Assembly: GCA_022702935.2 (NCBI GenBank)
Contig: JAKIML020000098.1
Span: 83,234 to 147,233 of the forward strand
Reading direction: 5' to 3'
Source: Bacillota bacterium
GTDB lineage: Bacteria > Bacillota > Clostridia > DSM-8532
DNA: 64,000 nucleotides
The position numbers were made by a program, and so were the translations under genes. Positions 61,501 to 64,000 of this stretch are shown here, one piece after another (the first letter of the stretch is position 1; every line of letters starts with the position of its first letter). The notes under the pieces were generated by a model. It did no database searches and was not told where the DNA came from. It was given only the letters and a program-made list of their open reading frames with translations.

Positions 61501-62044
61501 GATCTATTCCAACACGGGCGGGCAGGCTTCCAAGTCCACCCCCACCTCAGCGGTGGCCAAATTTACGGCCGCGGGCAAAAAAGTGCGTAAAAAGGATCTG
61601 GGTATGATGGCTATGAGCTATGGCTATGTTTATGTGGCGCAGATTGCCATGGGCGCCAATATGAATCATACCGTAAAGGTTCTTGAAGAGGCCGAGCGCT
61701 ATAAAGGACCTTCCCTGATCATCGCCTATGCCCCCTGTATCAGCCATGGCATAAAGAGCGGTATGGGCACCAGCATCTTTGAAGAGAAACGGGCTGTGGA
61801 AGCAGGATACTGGCATCTTTACAGGTATAATCCTCTGCTGAAGGAACAGGGCAAGAATCCCTTCATTCTGGAATCCAAGGAGCCTTCGGCTTCCTATAAG
61901 GAGTTCATCATGAACGAGGTGCGCTATGCATCGCTTAAGACGGTCTTCCCCGACATTGCCGACGAGATGTTCGACATTGCCGAAAAGCATGCGAAGGAGA
62001 GGTATGACACCTATCGCCGTCTGGCTGAGCAGCAGTATTCATGA
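58520..62044 (+). CDS. nifJ: Pyruvate:ferredoxin (flavodoxin) oxidoreductase
   Basis: 1174 residues, the single-chain clostridial PFOR length. Order: pyrimidine-binding domain I (DGNQAAAYVSYAFTDVATIY, EMQSEAGAAGAMHG), domain II (IIIAMGSVCDTIDETIDYL), and the domain III gamma-like part (FGLGSDG variants). Two ferredoxin motifs follow (CIQCGQCSFVCPHATIRAF and CTGCGNCADVCP). The C-terminal TPP domain has GACPGCGETPY, IANATGCSSIWGASAPS and GGDGWAYDIGYGGLDHVLS with DTEIYSNTGGQASKS. It converts pyruvate plus CoA to acetyl-CoA, CO2 and reduced ferredoxin, feeding the hydrogenase of this window. AAAAGGAG precedes the ATG. Confidence 0.97.
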   Translation: MAKLETMDGNQAAAYVSYAFTDVATIYPITPSSPMAELVDEWASHGKKNIFGQEVKVVEMQSEAGAAGAMHGSLQAGALTTTYTASQGLLLMIPNLYKMAGELLPGVLHVSARALATHALSIFGDHQDVMACRQTGAVLLASSNVQECMDLGCVAHLSALSARLPFIHFFDGFRTSHEVQKIEALDYEDMARLLDYNALQEFRDRALSPEHPVVRGTAQNPDIYFQGREVQNKVYEKVPEIVVGYMEKLKQLTGREYRPFNYYGAPDAENIIIAMGSVCDTIDETIDYLLSKGEKVGAVRVHLYRPFSAKHFFEVIPKTVKKIAVLDRTKEPGAPGEPLYLDVAKLYQEKGEGPIIVGGRYGLGSKDTRPSQIIAVFNNLKQESPKDHFTIGIVDDVTHCSLEEVEAVETTPEGTISCKFWGLGSDGTVGANKSAIKIIGNNTNLYVQGYFSYDSKKSGGSTVSHLRFGPKPLRCPYLVYHADYIACHNTSFIYNIDVLKGIKEKGIFVLNCPWSEEELEQHLPPSLKRTIAQKQIRFYIIDAIRIAGEIGLGNRINMVMQAAFFKLANIIPVEDAVKYLKESIDKMYGKKGQKVLDMNHAAVDQGIQALVQVKVPDAWKDIQIHEDVNHDEPEFIRKIARPIARHEGDELPVSAFLNMEDGSYPMGTTAYEKRGIAVFLPEWQIDKCIQCGQCSFVCPHATIRAFLLTEEERQRAPESFETKKPVGKGLETYHWRIQISPLDCTGCGNCADVCPAKGKALIMKPAEEQTEMQAKNWEFAMTVTEKPHLMEANTIKGSQLQRPLLEFNGACPGCGETPYIRLLTQLFGERMMIANATGCSSIWGASAPSIAYTTNTSGRGPSWANSLFEDNAEFGYGMYLGVKQIREKLALLMKQALETELAAEIKEAFAHWLENMDDGKASRAASEKVMEALKKADTQNNPILKKIMDKKDYLVKRSFWLIGGDGWAYDIGYGGLDHVLSTGDDVNIFVMDTEIYSNTGGQASKSTPTSAVAKFTAAGKKVRKKDLGMMAMSYGYVYVAQIAMGANMNHTVKVLEEAERYKGPSLIIAYAPCISHGIKSGMGTSIFEEKRAVEAGYWHLYRYNPLLKEQGKNPFILESKEPSASYKEFIMNEVRYASLKTVFPDIADEMFDIAEKHAKERYDTYRRLAEQQYS

Positions 62045-62108
62045 GATATGCATGGGCGCCATGACACCTTAAGATTGGCAAACTCAGCTTTAATTATCCC
62101 CTGGCAAA

Positions 62109-62144
62109 AAAGGTCTGGTTCCACTCAGTTGGAGCCAGACCTTT
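62109..62144. terminator. Terminator after PFOR
   Basis: AAAGGTCTGG (62109-62118) pairs with CCAGACCTTT (62135-62144), with more pairing inside. It also overlaps the end of the converging GNAT gene. Confidence 0.8.
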
Positions 62145-62752
62145 ACTCTAAGTATTTCAGCATCTGTACTAAATACTGTCCCTCATTAAGATCTGTTTCA
62201 TCACGATCTAATGTTCTTTTTCCGAATATTACGAAACCATTTGAAGAGTAAAAGTCTATCAGTTTCTGTTTATCTTCACACTCTAAGTAAACTATCTTAC
62301 CGCCAACAATTCTTTGGCTCTCTACCACCTTATCGCAAGCAATTTTAAGTAATTCATCACCTGTAATAAGTTTATTATATCCACCATAATAGTTCTTACC
62401 AAGCTGAGCAATGAGAGGGGCGGGTAAAGTATATCGCTTAATTGCAGGATCATACTGGCAAAACCGTGCAATTCTTTTTCTCATTTTAGCAGAAAGACTT
62501 TGCCTGTAAATAGCAATGAATTTAGAAGCGAGCGTAAAATATGCAGCAATTACGTTTTCATTCTTATATTGGGCAAATACCAAATATGTAACAGCAATAC
62601 TTTGCTTGGCAAACTCTATGGCTTTATGTTTAATAAAAATACTCAACATCCTTATTGAGGGGACATGAAAAATTGGAGAGCCTTTCTTTCGTTTCAGGCT
62701 CTCCAATCTGCTCGATCATTGATTTCAGGTTTATTATGGAAAAACCTTGCAT
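62143..62752 (-). pseudogene. GNAT-family acetyltransferase, frameshifted (toxin-like partner of the small upstream gene)
   Basis: The native start is the ATG at 62752, overlapping the stop of the upstream small gene (TGATG) with GGAGTG before it. That frame reads MQGFSIINLKSMIEQIGEPE ... CPLNKDVEYF and hits a stop at 62632-62630. The next frame carries on with IKHKAIEFAKQSIAVTYLVF and the full GNAT core (IVYLECEDKQKLIDFYSSNG). The two halves join if one T is dropped from the T5 run at 62639-62635. The TTG-started frame from 62706 has no family-like N-terminus. So the gene is broken, a sequencing error, or read by slippage. About 200 residues if restored. Confidence 0.7.
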
Positions 62753-62925
62753 CACTTCACTCCGAGTATTTTCTTAATATCTTCTCCATGTACTTCCCGG
62801 CATGCTTTGCTAAGAATTACCTCTTTAGAATCTTTGTCCTTGGCATTCTCTAGTGCTGATACCAAAGATCTCCCAAGAGCTTTTTCCTTGATGTCAATAT
62901 TCTTCAGAATGCTCTTAGTGGCCAT
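62752..62925 (-). CDS. Small antitoxin-like partner of the GNAT gene
   Basis: 57 residues, charged, starting MATKSILKNIDIKEKALGRS and ending REVHGEDIKKILGVK. AGGAG lies 8 nt before ATG 62925, and the stop overlaps the GNAT start. I have a sense of similar small proteins preceding GNAT genes elsewhere, but cannot name a family. The gene order (small charged protein, then a coupled GNAT) is typical of toxin-antitoxin pairs. Confidence 0.65.
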   Translation of the reverse strand: MATKSILKNIDIKEKALGRSLVSALENAKDKDSKEVILSKACREVHGEDIKKILGVK

Positions 62926-62990
62926 AATACCAACTCCTATAGGAAGTCTCTATAATCTTATATCGTAGTGATGACATTTTTACTTAACAA

Positions 62991-63012
62991 CATAGGACAT
63001 TACTATCCTATG
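62991..63012 (-). promoter_or_regulatory. Inverted repeat upstream of the GNAT pair, possible operator
   Basis: CATAGGA (62991-62997) and TCCTATG (63006-63012) form a perfect 7-bp inverted repeat with an 8-bp spacer, 66 bp before the small gene. It might be an autoregulatory operator. Confidence 0.35.
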
Positions 63013-63175
63013 CTATAAAAGAGAAAACATCAATAATATTATCCCGATTTCCCTTTTATTTTAACATTTAAAGACGGCATCATATATGTAAATTTTATAC
63101 AAAATTATAGATGCAGTCTCCCTTAGTCGGCTTTCGTCAAGGATGTACTTAGTGAAAGGAGCGGTATTTCATTTG

Positions 63176-64000
63176 CTATGAAATTTTGAGACATGGGAGC
63201 TTGTCCAGGGTGATGACATAGGGATGGTGGTACACATACTTCAGCCATTCCGGCGTGTTTTGCTCGGTCAGATGGATGGTGTGCCAGGTCAGAAACCATA
63301 CCCAGTTGACCCCCTGTTTGATAAGGGCCTCGGGATCGGGAAGGGGGCCGTTCTCGTGGTAGGCCAGGGGCATGCCGGGTGCTGCGATCTTCAGCACCTT
63401 GAAATAGGCCCCGTCATGAATGCCCTCAGCATAGTTATCGGACCCGCAGATATCCACATACTCATGCCCGGGATACCAGCCGTCCTTGACCTCTCCCGAA
63501 TAGCCCAGAACCCAGATGAGGTTATTTAGTCCATGGTAATGGGTATATCGTTGATACATGAGCCGCCACAGCCTGATAAAGGGATTGGGGCCGCCCTTTC
63601 CCCACCAGAACCATTGGCCGTCGAATTCATGGAAGGGGCGCCAGAGCACCGGCACCCTTGCAGCCTGAAGCTTTTTCAGCTCTTCGGCCACCCGATCCAT
63701 CTGAGCAAGCATGCCGTTGTACAGTTCGGTGCCCTCTGTCAGGGCCTTAGTAAGGTCGATCTCACCCTTGCTGGATTCATAACCCACACCATGGGGAGGT
63801 GTGCCCCAATGCCAGCAAATGGAGACAATCCCGCCCTTCTCCCACCACGCGATGGCCCTTTGTGTTACACCGTCATAATCCTCATCAATATAGTCAAGCC
63901 CTCTGATGGCAGGCAGTTTTCCCGTTTTATCCATGATATAATCAAACTCAAATCCCGATGTGGCATTCCGGGCCGCTTCCTGCTGCCCTGCAAGAATCCC
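63176..64000 (-). CDS. GH26 beta-mannanase, 3' part (5' end outside window)
   Basis: The frame is open from 64000 to the stop at 63176, giving the last ~274 residues; the ATG at 63934 is internal. ILAGQQEA starts the visible catalytic domain, and the acid/base Glu is in WRPFHEFDGQWFWWG. The nucleophile Glu is in YHENGPLP, and VWFLTWHT is the last barrel strand. It cleaves beta-1,4-mannan. It ends close after the barrel with no dockerin or SLH domain at this end. Any signal peptide or binding module would be in the missing N-terminus. Confidence 0.9.
   Translation of the reverse strand, partial: GILAGQQEAARNATSGFEFDYIMDKTGKLPAIRGLDYIDEDYDGVTQRAIAWWEKGGIVSICWHWGTPPHGVGYESSKGEIDLTKALTEGTELYNGMLAQMDRVAEELKKLQAARVPVLWRPFHEFDGQWFWWGKGGPNPFIRLWRLMYQRYTHYHGLNNLIWVLGYSGEVKDGWYPGHEYVDICGSDNYAEGIHDGAYFKVLKIAAPGMPLAYHENGPLPDPEALIKQGVNWVWFLTWHTIHLTEQNTPEWLKYVYHHPYVITLDKLPCLKIS

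Noticed and set aside
62665..62968. Plus-strand frames across the GNAT pair
   Set aside because: No ribosome-binding sites; they are opposite the coupled small gene and GNAT gene.

Overview
The window (about 50% GC) looks like a chromosomal segment of an anaerobic, endospore-forming, saccharolytic Clostridia-type Firmicute. The evidence is a trimeric electron-bifurcating-type [FeFe] hydrogenase operon with a Rex-type operator, pyruvate:ferredoxin oxidoreductase, a T-box in front of ileS, three very small sporulation-type genes (Spo0E-like phosphatase, a DUF3787 spore-surface-type protein, a YjcZ-like Gly/Cys protein), an S-layer-homology (SLH) surface protein and a GH26 mannanase. No rRNA, standard tRNA, CRISPR array, transposase or phage structural gene was seen. 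I cannot name the species.

Layout. 1-9.5 kb: tail of a leucine-rich-repeat protein, asnS, small regulatory-looking proteins, an ECF-transporter S component, an esterase-like alpha/beta hydrolase, metF, a zinc-ribbon membrane protein paired with a condensation-fold acyltransferase, and an AEC-family permease. 9.5-14.7 kb: hydrogenase operon hydC-(ATPase)-hydD-hydB-hydA on the minus strand, with a consensus promoter and a perfect TTGTTAANNNNTTAACAA operator. 14.8-19.5 kb: a four-gene Gld-like ABC export operon. 19.6-24 kb: fabI, a Spo0E-like gene, an Lrp/aminotransferase pair, a DivIVA-like protein and thioredoxin. 24-33.7 kb: glycogen phosphorylase, a DD-carboxypeptidase homologue that has lost its catalytic motifs, prfB with a programmed frameshift at UAA, a split ThrE exporter, glycogen synthase and an intracellular CBM25-like protein. 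33.8-43.7 kb: an rRNA methyltransferase, three tandem M42 peptidases, a NatAB-like ABC pair and T-box-controlled ileS. 43.7-52.3 kb: YlmH, TelA/XpaC, a B12-radical SAM protein, a tocopherol-cyclase-like protein, galM and an ABC exporter. 52.4-64 kb: a 1596-residue SLH protein, a DUF3137-like membrane protein, PFOR, a frameshifted GNAT gene with a small toxin-antitoxin-like partner, and the 3' part of a GH26 mannanase gene.

How they fit together. PFOR makes reduced ferredoxin from pyruvate; the HydABC hydrogenase can use it with NADH to release H2, and the Rex site would tie that operon to the NADH/NAD+ ratio. GlgA, GlgP and the intracellular starch-binding protein point to a glycogen store; GalM, the SLH protein and the mannanase point to polysaccharide use at the cell surface.

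Most worth a second look: the UAA-type RF2 frameshift site, the catalytically dead PBP-like protein, the Rex operator, the frameshifted GNAT/small-protein pair, and a structured element after glgP that carries a tRNA T-arm-like hairpin. Start codons were moved from the longest ORF whenever a Shine-Dalgarno site or promoter decided it (for example 4243, 14601, 24008, 29326).
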